64,000 nt of DNA from Nymphaea colorata (Eukaryota > Streptophyta > Magnoliopsida > Nymphaeales > Nymphaeaceae): the NCBI RefSeq assembly GCF_008831285.2, contig NC_045138.2, positions 29,049,934-29,113,933 of the forward strand, read 5' to 3'. The notes under the pieces were generated by a model. It was not told where the DNA came from and did no database searches. It was given only the letters and a program-made list of their open reading frames with translations. The position numbers and the translations under genes are program-made. Below are positions 13,201-31,140 of the stretch, piece after piece; position 1 is the first letter of the stretch, and each line of letters begins with the position of its first letter.

Positions 13201-15810
13201 ATCAACTCAATGGTTTCAGCCTGAAAGGTATCATGATATGCCAGAAGCCTCTTCTCAGCCCAACCAAGAATTGAAGACAGTGTTGAATTCAAGATTTTAG
13301 CATATAATGGATCCTTTGTCGTTTTTGCATCTTTTTCAACTTCTGCTAATTGATTCTCGGCAGCTAGTAGTAAATCATTTTCCACTTGCCCAGTTGCAAC
13401 AAACCGATGAAAGAGAACCCAAGAAAAACAAAGGCTATGGAGCATTTGATTCATTCCAAGGATTGGCCACGTCTTTTTTATGAGATCTAATACCTCATCG
13501 AGCTCCTCAATAATTGTAGATTCATCATTACTGTCAAAACAAGCCTCTAACAGCATCTGGTAGAGTATAAGATTAAAGGGTGATCCATCCGCCCAGTGGC
13601 ATGTCTCTGAGGGAAATGCATCAACTGATCTGCATGCAAGAGGCATGATAGCACTTCTCAGCACTTGCATTGATTCCGAATTTTTTCCTGTTTCTATTGA
13701 CCTATCAAAGGCACCCTTTAGAACTTGACGAAGCCTCGCTGCACCTGAGTCATTTTTTTCCAGAGGTGAAACAGGATGCAGAAGAAGACCAGCTTCAATT
13801 ATCTTCAAATTTCTGACTTTCCAAGCCTCATATTCTTCAGCGTCTGAGAAGTCAGAAGCCTTGAACTGCTGCAAGAATTCTAGAGGCAGAACAATTGCTT
13901 CAACACGCTTCCCAAGCTGTTACAGGCAATGAATACAGTTCAAAACTCATAATACAAAAAAGTACAAAAAGGAAATTCACAGAAATAACAGGCTAGAAGT
14001 TTTTATTGAATGGGCAGATCGGATCTTAACTTGTGAAGAATCCTTAAGCCATAAAGACACTGTCGGTAATTGGACCTTAAGTCCTTAACCCAAAAAGAAA
14101 AAACGAGCGGGAAGAATAAGATTCATTTTGAAGGAAGAATAAAGACCGTCAAGTTGCTTGATCTGTTGAGCGCCAAAATACAGTGATTGAGATATGAAAC
14201 ATCTTGGATATGTTCTCTGAAATGAAACTATACATGCTCTTGATTCATTCTTGCTTCTCCTAATAGAAGTTCAGGGTGGTGCCTTGGCCACCTTTTCTTT
14301 GGGAAAATTTTGATAAGATCGGTTTCTCTTGTCTGTTCATACCTTTTCAATCTAAGTATCCAATTTAGAAAAAAAAAGAGTATCATTGACGTACGACAAT
14401 TCCAAATCCCAGAATTTCCTTGGCCTTTGCATATCAAACCAAGAAAGGTGTCAGCAGTTATTTCACCTAACCAAGCATTGCTTTAGGTTCCCTCTCCTAA
14501 ACAAAAAAGGACACCATACATTACAAAGCAGCAGATGGACCCAGCACTTTTACATCAGCAAGCAAATTGTGAAGGTGGATTTCATTTAACCAAAATACTA
14601 ACGCACTATATTATTTTTTCATCTAGCTGAGGATCATCGATAAACACTTGAGACACGAAGCAGTGAATTAACCAACTAGTAAATGAAATAAAGAACGGTA
14701 ACTATGCCGTTGAAATTACCAGTTTAAAACACACGACAAGGAAAAATCGGAACAATTGGGCTGGATATTCTTAAAACCCACGACTAAGAAGCAGGATGGT
14801 AAGTAGGATTACGTCAACAACCAATCACCAGAAATTATCGGATCCAAAAGCCAAAGAAAATTTGCCCGGAACTATCACACAGTTCCAGTAAGCTAAACCA
14901 CAACCAGAGGTGGGACTGAGTAGCGGCAGAAGCCATTGAAGGAACACTTAGACAAACATCTCGAGCGATACAAATGCCGATCATCAATCATGCCACATGT
15001 TTCAGAATCATAATCGATTCGCGATAAGTGGTACTTCACTGGATACAACACCGACAATTTTCAAAGCAATTAACGACCAAGTAAACCAATCACAATGGCA
15101 TGGCAGCCAACATAGCTAAGACCCAACCAAGCTATTCACCATAGCATGATCAGATCTGCCGAAAAAACAACCAATAAATCAATAAAAAACCATAAATCGA
15201 GAGAATCCATCAAACAGAACCAAACAACCGCCACAAGCAACAAGACCAAACAATTGCCACAAAAAAAATCTACAAACAATCAAAGATCAAACTTTTCGGT
15301 CTGACTCACTTGTCCAGCAGCAATCCTCAAAAGTGCACGGCGAATTCGACCGTCCTTCTGCTCAGAGATCTTCATTTGAATCCTCATCAACTCTCCAACC
15401 GTCATCGGTTTTTTTGACGATCTCGACGGGCTCCCATCATTCAATGGACTCTTCTTCGAGGACTTCAACCCTAAGGCCTTCTTCATCGTACTTGCTGCAG
15501 AGAAGGTCAATGATCTGTGCAAGGGAGATGAAGAAGAAGTAGAAGAAACGGATAAGGCAGACGGAGAAGACGTCAGCGACCTCTCCTTTTCACCACTCCT
15601 CTCCGATTGAGAAATGTACGTCAAAGGTTTCCCTCCCGACGGTCTGCACGCAGCAACGAAGATCTCGTACGCCGTCTCCTTTAATTCTGAGGGCGAGATC
15701 TCCACACCCAATTCACCAAAAGGTGAGCCCAAATCAGAAGCACCGTTTTCTGGAATACCCATGTGTCTCTTTGACCCCCCAAGACTTCTCTCTCTGAAAA
15801 AGGGAGCCAT
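10238..15810 (-). CDS. DUF810/MUN-domain protein (PATROL1/UNC13-like)
   Basis: Minus-strand exons are 15810-15310, 13916-13047, 12561-12115, 11421-11232 and 11157-10238, giving 2928 nt and 975 residues with phase kept at every GT-AG junction. Residues 1-80 carry the family start (MAPFFRERSLGG, then SPFGELGVEISPSELKETAY). A serine-rich linker of about residues 85-140 follows, then KKPMTVGELMRIQM. The helical DUF810/MUN region runs from about residue 170 to the end, with WADGSPFNL, ILGWAEKRLLAYHDTF, AIIREMPPYEAE, FQLPIPMH, DLSHVLWDGLY and the C terminus FLKKNYGLPKKL. Length matches plant homologues of about 950-1000 aa. Relatives such as Arabidopsis PATROL1 act in vesicle tethering and delivery of membrane proteins, by analogy with Munc13. 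This gene belongs to the shorter subgroup, not to PATROL1 itself, so its cargo is unknown. Intron 1 is 1.4 kb. Confidence 0.94.
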
Positions 15811-16148
15811 CTACAGAAAGGGAAGAAGAAAACTCTCTCTCCCTCTGCCTCCTTCACTCCCTCTCCCTCTCGCTCTCTTTTCTCTCTTTCTACTGTGCTT
15901 TTATTTGGTAATATTTTTTCTTGAGTATTGAAGGAATCCAGCTCGCCATAGCTTCGATGAAGACAAACGTGAATGGAAAGGAGAAAAGGAAATAAAGGAG
16001 AGTTGAAAAATATTGAATGATGGGGAAGGAGAAAACGGGCAGTGTGAAAGCAAAGCTGGGTCTTGAGGTTTAACACTGATCTGATCTTAACGAGAGGCTT
16101 TTAGGATGGAGATGGCGAAGAAAGGTAAGCTTTGAAGACTCTCTGCAG

Positions 16149-16172
16149 AGAGAGAGAGGGAGAGAGAGAGAG
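16149..16172. repeat. GA/CT microsatellite in the 5' region of the MUN-domain gene
   Basis: A GA-rich tract, CT on the coding strand, lies about 350 bases upstream of the MUN-domain start codon. CT-rich leaders are common in plant 5' UTRs, so it may be transcribed, but this is not proven. Confidence 0.7.
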
Positions 16173-17125
16173 ATGCTTAGACTGAGCAGATCCCCCATCA
16201 ATCTCTGCTGGAGTGGGGTCACAAGGAAGAGTACTGAAGATGGAAGTCCTCCCACTGATTGAGGGAGTGGAAAAATCTGCGGATTTGGTTCATATATTAC
16301 CGGTTGAAAAAGTTTTTATCATGCTTTCTCTCTCTAGATTCTGCCCAACGCCGGAACCTTGCACCTGCAATTTGCAGAAATGAAAATGGCATAATTTGCT
16401 TGGTATGGCTTCTTCTAGATCTAAATCTCTGCATGTAATAAACAGTTGATGGCTGTAAGGTTTTAGTGCTTTTGAGAATTGGAGGTTAAATTCTGTTCAA
16501 CTTCAGCAGCCTGCATGACGTGTTCATGCGTGGCTCGTTTTGCTAAAAGTTGCGCTTTGAACATTTTAGATCGTCGGCACATCATAAGAACCTTCTTTTC
16601 GTTTAATTTTCACAGATTATTTATAGATAATTCCATGTTTTACTTTCTAATCCTTTTTCCAGTTCGATGTATTAATGGTATTAAACGCTTTCTATCCTCT
16701 ATATGCTCGCATCGCAGCAAATTTAGAAACACCTTGTTTGTAAATCATCGCTGCTGAGAATTGTGTTCTTCCATAATATAAACGTAATCCCTTGAATTGG
16801 AAACTTCCCTCATCTATGCCAATCTTGGACTATTTTTCTTGAGTCATGCATGGAATGGGTTCAGCTCACGTAGGTAAAGCCGTTGGAGCTAAAAAGGGTT
16901 ATGTGCTATCGGATTTTGCTTGAGGTCGAAGTCACGAATAAAGAGTAGCAAGTCATGCTCACAACAACACATACATTTGCATCTCTCTCAACCTAACATA
17001 TATTGACAACCCATTGTTAATATCAACCAAAGCTAGTAATATATATACATATATAAAAGAAAATTGAATGGTGTCTTAGTTTTTCAAAGTCACCTATCCA
17101 TCTAATCAGTGTAGTTTTATACATA

Positions 17126-17200
17126 CATATATATATATATATATGTAGAGAGAAAGAGAGAGAGAGAGAGAGAAAAAAAAAAGAGAGAGAGAGAGAGATT
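17126..17200. repeat. Compound (TA)n-(GA)n microsatellite
   Basis: A TA tract at about 17126-17144 runs directly into interrupted GAGA tracts that continue to about 17200. Confidence 0.85.
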
Positions 17201-20200
17201 TATCCTCTTCCTCTCTCTGGTGGTATGGAAACCTTTTTTTTTTCCTAAGTCGAGTACGGGATCCAAATGAACCACTGAAGCCACTGCAGATAACAAAGTT
17301 GCTCTGCACTGCAGCTTCTCTTTTAGTTTCTTTCTATGTGGCAGTTGAATGACAACATTATTGGTCTTCTTTCTCCCTCGGACATCTCTGATATCGATTG
17401 GAATTATTGTAACTTCAGATTTGGCTCGTTTGGTGCCAGAAGAAAGATAAACAACAAGGGGAAAGGAAATTATGGGAGGATTTCATTATTGGCTCTCTGT
17501 CATTTACCAGAGGCAAGAGACTCGGAGAAGATTGCCTTCCTCCCTTGCTTCTTATTCGATGGAATTTCTGTCCTTACATTCTTGGTTGGTTTTGCCTGCA
17601 AATCTTTCACCTTCTCTCAGACTCTTGTTGCGGGCAAAGGACAAAGGAAACCGATGATTAAGACAGTGGAACAGCTCACAACCAGAGTAACATGCAACTA
17701 CTGTACACCACAGCCAACCAAAAACCCTTTCAAAGCAAATCATGTTGCATGTGAGAGAATTTCCAATTAGAGCAGTGTCATTTGTCATATATTCCATCAG
17801 GAATCATATATTTTCTAAATTCATGTCTCAAAACCGAACTTGCCAATTATATACACCTGAACATCAAGGTTTTGAGATATATTTTACGGTTAATGTAAGT
17901 ATACTACTGTTGTACTTCAATTCTTAGATTTTTCTTCTTTTGTTTTTTGTCTTTTTGTGCTTGTGGCTGCAAGTTTGTCGAACAAAACTTGAGATCTTAA
18001 TATCGAAAAAAAGTGGCATTATTAGCTAAAAAATAGCATGGATTTAATTAGTACCGGTGTCGGTAACTTTTAATTTAATTAATGAGAAAAAATTTGGATG
18101 ATTCTGAAACGTGCTCTTGGTCAAGTGAAGTTTATAAATTGATTGGCAGCAGACAGTTGAGTTGGATGTCGGCAATGTGCTTTTACAAATCATAGTGCCG
18201 CTTTTGCAAAACTTGAAAAATATGAGGACTCCAAGGAAAATCTTTTCCGTGAATAAATTATCATCCCACCAACCAAATAATGCAAAAGAAGCAATCCTTT
18301 TGACTGCGTCACGGTATTTACTGATTTGCCTTCTTGTGGTCCAATTATGCAAATTGTCTTAGATAATTATTATGATTTGTTATAGTCTATTGTTTTTAAT
18401 TCTCAACAACTTTTCATTCTTCCATTATATTTGATATAAATTTTGAATGTATCAGCTATCTACTAATAAGGTTTTCCATCGAATTATGTCATTTAATTTC
18501 AAATTTATATGTTTTCTTTTGTTTGTTGTTTGATTGAAAAAATTATATCTGAGTTATAGGGCTTTGCTTTTGACTTGCCGTGACATGGGACTTTGTTGTT
18601 CGACCCGATAAAACCCCAAGGTTAGCACCCTCTGTAAGGTTCTATCATCTATGTCTGCTCTCTGACTTGTGTTATGATACCTATGAGAATCGAACTAGTG
18701 ATTGGCCTTCTACCAGTTTGATGGTTTAAATCAAATTAATCACTTGGGACAACTTTGGACCTACAGTTGAAATTAGTACCTACAAATAATTTTTATGAAA
18801 TGGACTTCGGACTTCATGTTCGGAAACTTTCAGCATATTTTTCAATTTATGTGCTTGTTGAAAAAACTTTTTACATAACTTATTTTAAACATGAAATCAT
18901 TTGTGCATGTCAAAAAAAAAAGATGACCTAATGACTCGATTGTAATAAATTGTTATTGTTTTATAAATCTACTACAAAAAAAATGGGGCAGACTCATGGA
19001 AAATTGTGTTCAACTGTTTAATAAATTTACTCTAATTTTTAAGGTAAATTCATGAAATAGTAACAGTTTGTTATGGTTTTTAAATGATACCTAAATATTG
19101 ATTGTTAAGTCTTGGTTGTAGATATCAATAAAATAAAATATAATATAATAAAATAAACATCATTGTGATGAAAATAATAATAATATCTTTAGTATTAGCA
19201 AAAACCATGAATGTGTAAATAATAATCTCAAAAGGAAATGATATAGCCTCGATGCACCAACAAAAAAAGTATTTGCTGTCCTCTGATCAGTTGGAGTGCT
19301 CACATGATCTCCACTCTAGTTGAGGATGCTTTTAATATTTTCTATAAAAAAAGCGAGGAATCTTGCAATAAATAAACTTTGCCATTGGAAAAATGGCATC
19401 ACATGATTAGGCGCTCTGACTGAGAATGCCTAATGATGCTGAACACCAACTGCTCTTCACTTTTCTCCTCCTTTTCCTTTTCTGCAAGCCAAGTAAAACC
19501 TCTCATTATTGAATGTACTTTGGTAAGCCCATAACTGGTTGGACTGCTAAAAACTTCTGCAATGCTTTTTACTGGAGGAACATGTACTCTGACCCTTGAT
19601 TTTGTAGTAAAATATTTCTTACTCTAAACTCGAAACCATATTTCTTGTGATTATTTCTTCCTGTTCTGCTTGGTAAATGAAGACAAATTGTAGTGAGGCC
19701 TTAATTTTTTGTTGTTGCCAACAATTGCACCACATTGAGTAATAAACAAGATTTATGCAACTAGAGGCTGATAAGTAAATTGAAGAGCAGGTTTAATTTG
19801 GTATTATTGAAGCAATGTCTTCTTCTGATCTGTTGTTCAAGTAACTAAAGGAACAGCATGAATGTTTTTCGAGCTACTTCGCTGGAAGGAAGGAAGCCAC
19901 ATGTATAAAGTTCTATATTTTCATATTGATGCATTCAATATTTTGCTTGTTTATGTATAATGATATTTTAATAAGCAGTTTGGCAACAATAACACATTGC
20001 TACTGTACAATGAAACTGCCTAAAAAAATATAACAGATATATCGAATTTTTGTTATCGTGTTTTATGAATCTGTCTCATTTTTTTAATAAAGTTGATGAA
20101 AGAATAACAAAGTGTTGCTATTGCGGTGTATTCTCAACGTCAAGGATGAAACCTATTCTCAAAGGCCTCATGAATGACTAATATTTCTATAAAAAAAATC

Positions 20201-21594
20201 TACTTTTTGTGTGTGTTTGAAAGTGTACTTTGCGATGAAACGTCTCAAAATATATTTTACATACATTTCATCTAAGTGGTTCCTGCAAATTGTGACAACT
20301 TGTCGTGTATGTTCCAATATTTAATATATTATAACGTGATGTCAAGGGTGGTGATAGAGAACGATGGAAGCCAAATTATACTAGTAGAGTTTATTTTGGA
20401 AAAATTCAGAGCACTAGCCCAAACATGGGACAATAAAATCCAGACTGTTTGTCCAGATTGAGGAGTATACCAATTGGGCCAATCAGTTAAATGTCATTGG
20501 CAATGGTGAAATTTGGAGTTCACATTGATTCATGAAGAGATGTTGATTATAGTTGCAGAAGTTTGTTGGGAATTGAATAGATTAATACATACATGCCCAT
20601 AAGTCCAATTGACGTTGGTTGATGAAGAGTGATGATGACTTGTTATGGCCTTGTATTATTTATTGTTCCTTGTGCAACTAACCAAATGGAGCCAAATTAT
20701 ACTTCAAAAGCATATGGATTAATGTGATAGGTATTATTGGACACTGATGTGCCCAATAAAATATAATAAGACTATATATATTCTTATATATTAAATTGTG
20801 CATAGCATGTGCTTATATATCTATTTTAATGCAGTCCACTCATAAGAGTTTTGAACTCTTCAATTTATTAAAATCTTATTTGTGCGTCCAGCTAAGGTGA
20901 TCAATAGCTTTTTACAAGTTTGGGCTTTTCAGGATGGGACCCGCCTGATTGGAATTTTCAAAAAAAAAAAAAATACTTAAATTATTTTTATAAGCGTAAC
21001 GTCGTAACAATTAATGCAATTATATTACGCCCAATCTAATCTCCTACTTTGGGAAAACCATCCGAATTTTATGAAACATTTGATTAAATTTATATGAAAA
21101 TTTGATAGTCTGACCTTTAAAGGCCATTAATGGCTTGGGCCTGAGTCGACCCAATTGGGCCCTCGAATTCTTAACGGCTTAAGGCTTGGGTTAGGGGTGA
21201 GTTGTAAATTGTTGAGATTGTTAAATGCATTGTAGTTTTAAATGTATATCGAATTTGTTTCACGTTGTAAAAATATTTTGAGTTTAAAAAATAATTGGGC
21301 ATTAATTAACAGCACCAGATATGTTTTTTTTTTTTCCCGAAAAACAATCAAATAAACAAATTTCCCTTTGTGAGTTGGATATTGGACCCATGTTTGGTAT
21401 AATATCAGGTTTGACCAGGCCCAAACTTGAGTCACATTCATAAGGGGCCGTTTGATAGCATGAGATTTGAGATCCTCATAATCTGAGAATCTAGGATTTA
21501 AGATCTGATCTGTCTCAAATCCAACTCCTTTTCAATGCAAAGGAGTAAAAAAATAATTTCAAGTGTGGATCTTGAGTCTAACATAGGATCCATA

Positions 21595-21790
21595 TAGGGG
21601 CGGAGGGAGGGGGGCCCGCCTGGGCCATGGGCCCGGGTGAGCGCAGGAATTTTTTTTTTTTATATTGAACAAATCAAATTTTTTTAGTTTGGCCCGACCC
21701 GTCGCTTCTCTTAGCCCGACCTGTCGCTCCTCTTGGCCCGACCCGCGGACCGTTTGATCCGCCCCAAAAAAAAATCCTGACTCCGCATCG
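21595..21790. mobile_element. Small hAT-like non-autonomous element with 8 bp target duplication
   Basis: The 196 bp element starts TAGGGGCGGAG and ends CTCCGCATCG, which are imperfect terminal inverted repeats. It is flanked by direct repeats GATCCATA at 21587-21594 and 21791-21798; one further G also matches. An 8 bp target duplication with TAGGG/CAGGG-type ends is typical of the hAT superfamily. The inside has G/C-rich GGGCCC blocks and a T-run, and no coding capacity. Diverged relatives lie near 44.7 and 51.1 kb. Confidence 0.75.
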
Positions 21791-22349
21791 GATCCATAGT
21801 TCGATGAACCATGGATTTTACCATGTATCATGAATTCCAAATATAGAATAATAAAACATCCTAAAAAAATTTGAGATATATTTATTAGACACTCACAAAG
21901 TGTTATTGCTGTCACATAACTCCATAAAAGACTACTACCCGATTCCTGATTCATGTGAGTGTCTAAACCTACTTTGAATTAGATTCAAGCCGAAATCTTC
22001 AAAAGAAACCAAAGGTTTAATAGACTTTGTGCATATGTGTGTGTATGGACATGGAGGAAAATCACATAATATTAAAATGTGAAGCTGTTTCTTTTGCTGA
22101 TAAAACCTTTGTCTCCTTTGGCCAAATACAAACCTTGCCACAATAAATAACATTAGGCCTCTTGGAGACCCTTTATGGTAAATAGTATGGCTTGCTTATA
22201 TAGACATAAAACATAAATTTCAGATTCATTAACTTGCAAACAATATATTTATTTAACTAGGGAGAGCATATGGTAAGAAGCAGTCATGGTGACTGATGTG
22301 GGTACTTGTTCACACCAGCAGTTTCTTAAAAGTTTTTTATTTTTAAATA

Positions 22350-22370
22350 ATATATATATATATATATATA
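22350..22370. repeat. (TA)n microsatellite
   Basis: Short uninterrupted TA tract. Confidence 0.85.
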
Positions 22371-22759
22371 AATGCGTCACCAGATTTGAGTATTTTTAAA
22401 CAAGTGTTCCTCCAATGGTAAGAAGAGAATGCGAAACTAGGAAGAAAAGTAAACAAGTCGACAGGATCCAATACGAACTCAAAATTGGACTCATGTAATG
22501 CAAGTGAATTATAAGACTTCATAAATAGTATATGGTTTACGTATCAGAATTTGAATTCGAATACATTATTTTATAGGAATGCCACCCGATAATACATGAA
22601 AGTCGCCAATGTTTCGAATCTGAATCTGATTCACTTACTTCCTGTTCTTGAGTTGCCTGTTGCCTGGATCTGTGGATCCACGACAGTCGGGTTCAATCGG
22701 TTCCTTCTCGCTTTGAAACAGGACGCACACGACTCACACCACCAACCAACCAACTAATT

Positions 22760-24858
22760 CCTCCCTTCTCGTGAGGGACATTCTAGAGCCTTCCACAGCC
22801 AGACAAGATTGCCCGTCCTCTGAGCGAAGATCCAACGGTTCACAATCGCCCGAAGTTTCAAGAAACCCTCATCTTCTAAACCCTTAACTTCTCACCCTCA
22901 GGAACCCCCTCGAAGTCGTTTCTGTACTCAGCCGGCCACTCTATCCACTCGAAAGTCCGCTTCCATCCATCCTATCTCCGAGGTATCCACCCTCTCACCT
23001 TCCCTGGTTAACCCGCCTATCTGTCTCGTCTCTTGCCTCTTTCTAGTTTTCTGACTGGAAATCTTTATATGACCAACATGTTTTTCTCTTTCTGTAAATG
23101 GGTTTCGACCATTTCGGTTTTTAGTGGCCCTTTTGGTGGATTTCTGTTCATATTTTCTAGGATCGGATGGTTTTCTTCGTGTTTTCCTTCCGTTTGTCTT
23201 GTGGGTGTTCGTTTGGCAACGCCAACTTCATCATTTTTAGGATTAACACTTCGAAAGGATGGACCTTGCTGCTGTTAGTGTCACATGGACGGGACAATTC
23301 AAGCTTAAAATGAGTAAAATTTGTTTGTCTGGGCTGGCATTATTGGACAGATAATTGTTGTTGTACCGTATAAGGAGATGAGCCTTCTAGTGGGTAGTTT
23401 ATTTTGTGATTGAGTTTTTTGGTATGGAGCGCTTTGTGACTGCATTTGTTAATGTTGAGCTGCACTTATTTTTTGTGTTTATTTTAAGTTGGTTCGCTGC
23501 TACTCATTTGTGGGTGCCTCTGCTTTACTATGGTTTTTTTGGCTGTTCTTCTAAACACGCATTGAAAAATAAAAATTGGTGAATTGGGTTTTGAAATACT
23601 TGTTTTGTGTTGGGGAGGAAATGCTGCTGTTACCGCTCGAAGAGGAACTAAGCCGTTATGGCTCAGTTTGAAAGAGCTTATTAGAATTTGTGGAATGGGT
23701 TCTGCAAACTCGGGCCAAGCATCAACCGTTCAGCTCGTATAAGTCCGTTTACTGACAAGTGCTTACATTTTTTTCGCCTAGTGTTAAGTTTCTGGTTTGC
23801 ATATAATAAGACCAGAACTCAGATTCTACTGCTTACTACTTTGAAGTCTTTTTTATTGATGGGCTCGACTGATGTTGGCTCAGTGATTAGTGGCCAAAGT
23901 CTACTAGCTTTAGCGTCACAAAAAATGTTAATGAGCCTACTAGAGTTTCCTCTCGTTACTCTTCTCGATGCGATGTCTATCTCTCACTTTGGCTTGTTTA
24001 CCGGCCCTAGCTGCAGTGCCTCAGTGACTCTCTTTCGCTCTTGTATGTAGGGCTATGATAGTTGGTGTACTGGATTCTTGTACTTCTAAGTTCTAAGTGA
24101 ATTCGGTTTTGCGTTGGTGTTTTCTGCTTCAACTTTTCTTTTCTCTTTTGAAAACTAGTTTTCCATCTGCACTCTCTTACTCACTGCGTGCTACCTTCCC
24201 TTGTACAAAGGGAGGACAATAGTTTCTACTTTCTCGCCTTTTCTTTTGCAAGAACTAGTTTTCCATCTGCACTCTCTTACTCACTGCGTGCTACCTTCAA
24301 TTGTACAAAGGGAGGACAATAGTTTCTACTTTCTCGCCTTTTCTTTTGCAAGAACTAGTTTTCCATCTGCACTCTCTTACTCACTGCGTGCTACCTTCAA
24401 TTGTACAAAGGGAGGACAATAGTTTCTACTTTCTCGCCTTTTCTTTTGCAAGAACTAGCTTGTTAGGGAGTATCCGTGGCATTTCCCCACATGATTTGCT
24501 ATTAGAGCTGGTAAAGGAACTCTCTAGAAGGGAGTCAGATAGGATTGTTGGTGATTGAAACTGGATATATATATTTTTTTGTCTCGGATAGACATTCCTT
24601 TTGGCCGGAGAGGAGTTTCTGTCTCTTCTTGCTATTTTATTTTTGGGTACTTATTGACTATACTCATATGTTAAGCTTCTTTCCTTTTATTATATTTCTC
24701 AAATAATTTAATTGACTTGAGAAATATGAGGGATTGAAAGTTTGAAGGCATCGCCAACATTTATGCATTTGTGTTGCCATCTTTGTTTCTGTTGGGTGTG
24801 GTCTGGTTCTTGGTTTGATGGTGTATAAAAATTGTGTTTGTTGTAGTTTTAATCGAGA
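22760..24858 (+). promoter_or_regulatory. CPN60B 5' region with a probable 5' UTR intron
   Basis: A C-rich, leader-like segment around 22780-22980 is followed by a good donor, CCGAG|GTATCC, at 22982/22983. The next convincing acceptor before the start codon is TTGTTGTAG at 24841-24846, only 12 bases before ATG. The intervening 1.86 kb is T-rich like an intron and has no coding capacity. A leader intron is therefore likely. It would contain the 100 bp minisatellite at 24154-24459. The transcription start is not identified. Confidence 0.5.
24154..24459. repeat. 100 bp minisatellite, three copies
   Basis: Three head-to-tail units begin at 24154, 24254 and 24354, each starting ACTAGTTTTCCATCTGCACT, with the unit start repeated once more at 24454. 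Copies 2 and 3 are nearly identical; copy 1 differs at a few bases, for example CCC instead of CAA before TTGTAC. The near identity points to recent duplication. It lies in the probable 5' UTR intron of CPN60B. Confidence 0.97.
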
Positions 24859-29374
<4,516 letters not shown>

Positions 29375-31140
29375 ATAGGCTGGGTACCAGGCTAGCAAAG
29401 GCGCCACTAAGGGACTTCCCTGCGGAGGAATAAGATCCATGAAAGTGTAGATGTGGGTCCATCTTTTTTATTGTACACTGGATTTGCGCAAGTGATTAGG
29501 CTGGTTATTACGATGGTGGTAGTGAGATTACAATTTTGGTTGGGTTAGCTAAGCCAGAATCCGGCGGAGGGAAAGGCATGGGAGAATTTGTTTTGTAGCT
29601 TGCTTCAGTGAATGAAAAAAATGTGAGAGTTGATGTTCTACTGGCTTCATAATTTTGTGTCCTTGAGATTCGACGTTCTACTGGCTTCAACGTTTTATGT
29701 GTATACCCATGAATTAATTGCCCCTTCTTTCAATGTTTTTTATGTGTTTAAATAGTTATGATATTTTACAAAAAGGAAAACTTCTGAATGAAACAAAATA
29801 ACGAGCGCGGGGTTAATCTTGTTCCTGCTTAAATTGCACGTAAAAGACGCGGTTAAATGAAAGTAAATCAAACCGATTGTCTTCCTTTTGTTATATCACC
29901 AAAAGGTTCTGTATTTTTAAAATTATAAGAGTTCTGTACGAATTCTTGTACGAAAACGTAAGGAAACTATAAAGATTCGTACTGGGATGTGATTGTGAGT
30001 GGTTGAGTGAGAGAAATGAATATGAATGAAAAATCTAGGATGTAACAACGTGGAAAATAAATGAACTAAATTCACGAACAAATTTAGCACAGAAAGACCG
30101 TGATAAGGCCGTACCATGCAATGTATCATTGTGAGGTAGAAAGCTGGTAATGAGATACGAAATGGAATTGTAGGTTTAGACTGGGAGCTCGATCAACTCT
30201 TAAAGCCTAATAAACACTTACGCATAAGGCTGTGGACAAAAGGCATTTGAATTTTAATGTCAGAAGCTATTCTAATCAAACATGACTAAGTTTGGGGCAA
30301 TCTGCAAGATTTGACGGAAAAAGGGCCTCCAGGTCCTACCCTCTTCATGTAAACAGAAGATGTTTTTACCTTAATTTTGACATTTTTGTGATTACCAGAT
30401 TGTGAAACTGAAACAAAATCCTATATACCCAGCATAAAAGCTGCGAATAGGAGGATAAATTTGATTAAAACAGCTTAAAATATTTTAAATGTATTAAATA
30501 AAAGGTTCGTAACGAACTTTACGCGGCTATGTCAATTGATAAATTAGCTTATTTATATTTACTATTATATAGGGTCTAGAAATGCTGAGCCATGAGCTAC
30601 TTTTTAAGAATATGAGAATGAAGATTATACTCCTCTAACCAATTTATTAAATTACTCACGGAAGTGACTTTCAATGACTAAAAACTCTAACAATCTCGTA
30701 ACATACCAACAACTTCTACAAGTGGCGAAATTTGAGATTTTGTTTTCCATGGCTTCTATCGATTTTGATTTGAATCACAATCCACATTTTTTTGTAGTTA
30801 GACAATTGAGATCCGACAGCTCCTATTTCCCATTTTAAGAATAATTTTAAGAATACAAGCCCAATTGGAACCAGAATATTTTATAGTAGAAGTGGCTAAA
30901 ACTACAAAATTTCTGCTTTTTTGCTGTTCTTTCACCGGTTAATAAACCCAGAGACACCGTCTAAACCCCGTTACAATGAAAGTAACGCCATTTTTCCAGT
31001 TACCAAATACCAATGAACCGTCTTGTTGTCGACTGTCTTCCCCTTACAGCCTCCGCTCTGTAGACTAGCCAAAAAACACCCATGCTCGCACGCCTTACAA
31101 ATAGAAACTGTAAAATCACGTTCCAGTAGTCCACGGAGTA
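29375..31140. other. Intergenic region, no gene seen
   Basis: CPN60B 3' UTR, AT-rich spacer and the promoter/leader of the YebC-family gene. A short repeated phrase, GTTCTACTGGCTTCA, occurs twice near 29635 and 29675. No coding frame is recognised. Confidence 0.6.

Larger units (their letters stand above)
15811..22900. other. Long intergenic region without a recognised gene
   Basis: About 7 kb of AT-rich DNA lie between the divergently transcribed MUN-domain and CPN60B genes. The first 450 bases are rich in GA on this strand (CT on the coding strand) and probably form the 5' UTR and promoter of the MUN-domain gene. A 144-codon ORF at 17336-17770 has no recognisable domain. TA tracts lie at about 17126-17144 and 22350-22370. 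A small transposon sits at 21595-21790. Otherwise I see nothing coding. Confidence 0.6.

Noticed and set aside
17336-17770. 144-codon plus-strand ORF
   Set aside because: No domain, no plausible splice context, and composition unlike the real genes here; an opposite-strand ORF overlaps it. Probably chance.
21445-21560. GGGGCCGTTTGATAGC start considered as a complete Tourist MITE
   Set aside because: A plausible left end follows TAA, but no matching right end is found within 600 bases; the TTTGAGATCC motifs near 60840 are only a loose relative.
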